A stretch of 5,804 nucleotides of DNA, taken from positions 1 through 5,804 of the forward strand of contig JADZAD010000250.1 in the NCBI GenBank assembly GCA_020852775.1, read 5' to 3'. The stretch is from Anaerolineae bacterium. Its GTDB lineage: Bacteria; Chloroflexota; Anaerolineae; Aggregatilineales; UBA3940. Position 1 is the stretch's first letter, and the number at the start of each line of letters is the position of its first letter. Below are positions 5,746-5,804 of the stretch, in pieces. Both the position numbers and the translations under genes were made by a program. The notes under the pieces are model-generated. The model was given only the letters and a program-made list of their open reading frames with translations, was not told where the DNA came from and searched no databases.

Positions 5746-5804
5746 TACCGGCTCCGTGAAGGGTTGCAGTAGGGCGAAACAGCAGGCAATACGGCCCCGC
5801 GTGA
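5746..5804 (-). other. Edge segment, possible end of an upstream gene
   Basis: All three minus-strand frames are open from the right edge to the start of the phosphatidyltransferase. One ends in TAA overlapping its ATG by one base (TAATG, 5747-5743). One ends in TGA at 5740-5738. The third runs into the phosphatidyltransferase itself. Either of the first two could be the C-terminus of a coupled upstream gene, but 59 bases are too few to identify one. No promoter is evident. Confidence 0.25.

Overview
The window is about 5.8 kb of moderately GC-rich bacterial DNA holding seven intact protein genes and two intergenic control regions. The gene content suggests a bacterium with several membrane-lipid enzymes and a NatA-type exporter, possibly a Chloroflexota or related Gram-positive-like lineage. 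This placement rests on family resemblance only (a stand-alone cyclic-nucleotide-binding domain, a divergent Lgt-like protein, an ABC-2/SpoIIM protein, and a LexA-type box of the GAAC-N4-GTTC class) and is uncertain. No RNA gene, CRISPR array, insertion sequence or phage gene was seen.

Left part (1-877, plus strand). A 185-base non-coding leader carries a GAAC-N4-GTTC palindrome resembling a LexA/DinR operator, placed over a possible leftward promoter. Next come a stand-alone cyclic-nucleotide-binding-domain protein (186-653) and, 17 bases later, an unrecognised 68-residue protein (671-877). The two probably form a small operon.

Right part (917-5745, minus strand, read right to left). The order is a CDP-alcohol phosphatidyltransferase (5745-5113), an Lgt-like membrane protein (5112-4279), an ABC ATPase (4200-3256), an ABC permease fused to a SpoIIM-like domain (3259-1727), and an RNase Z-like metallo-beta-lactamase-fold hydrolase (1690-917). 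The first two genes abut exactly. The ABC genes overlap by ATGA. A 78-base gap between the two pairs holds a possible promoter and two inverted repeats. A perfect 10-bp inverted repeat sits at the end of the permease gene, just ahead of the hydrolase. The plus and minus blocks converge around 878-916 with no clear terminator.

Working together: the first pair looks like a lipid head-group enzyme plus a membrane protein of the prolipoprotein diacylglyceryl transferase family, but the latter lacks the residues that define Lgt catalysis. The ABC pair is a NatAB-like exporter whose permease carries a SpoIIM-type membrane domain. The hydrolase has a complete metal site but an unknown substrate. The most notable points are the degenerate Lgt homologue, the ABC-2/SpoIIM fusion and the LexA-like box at the left edge.
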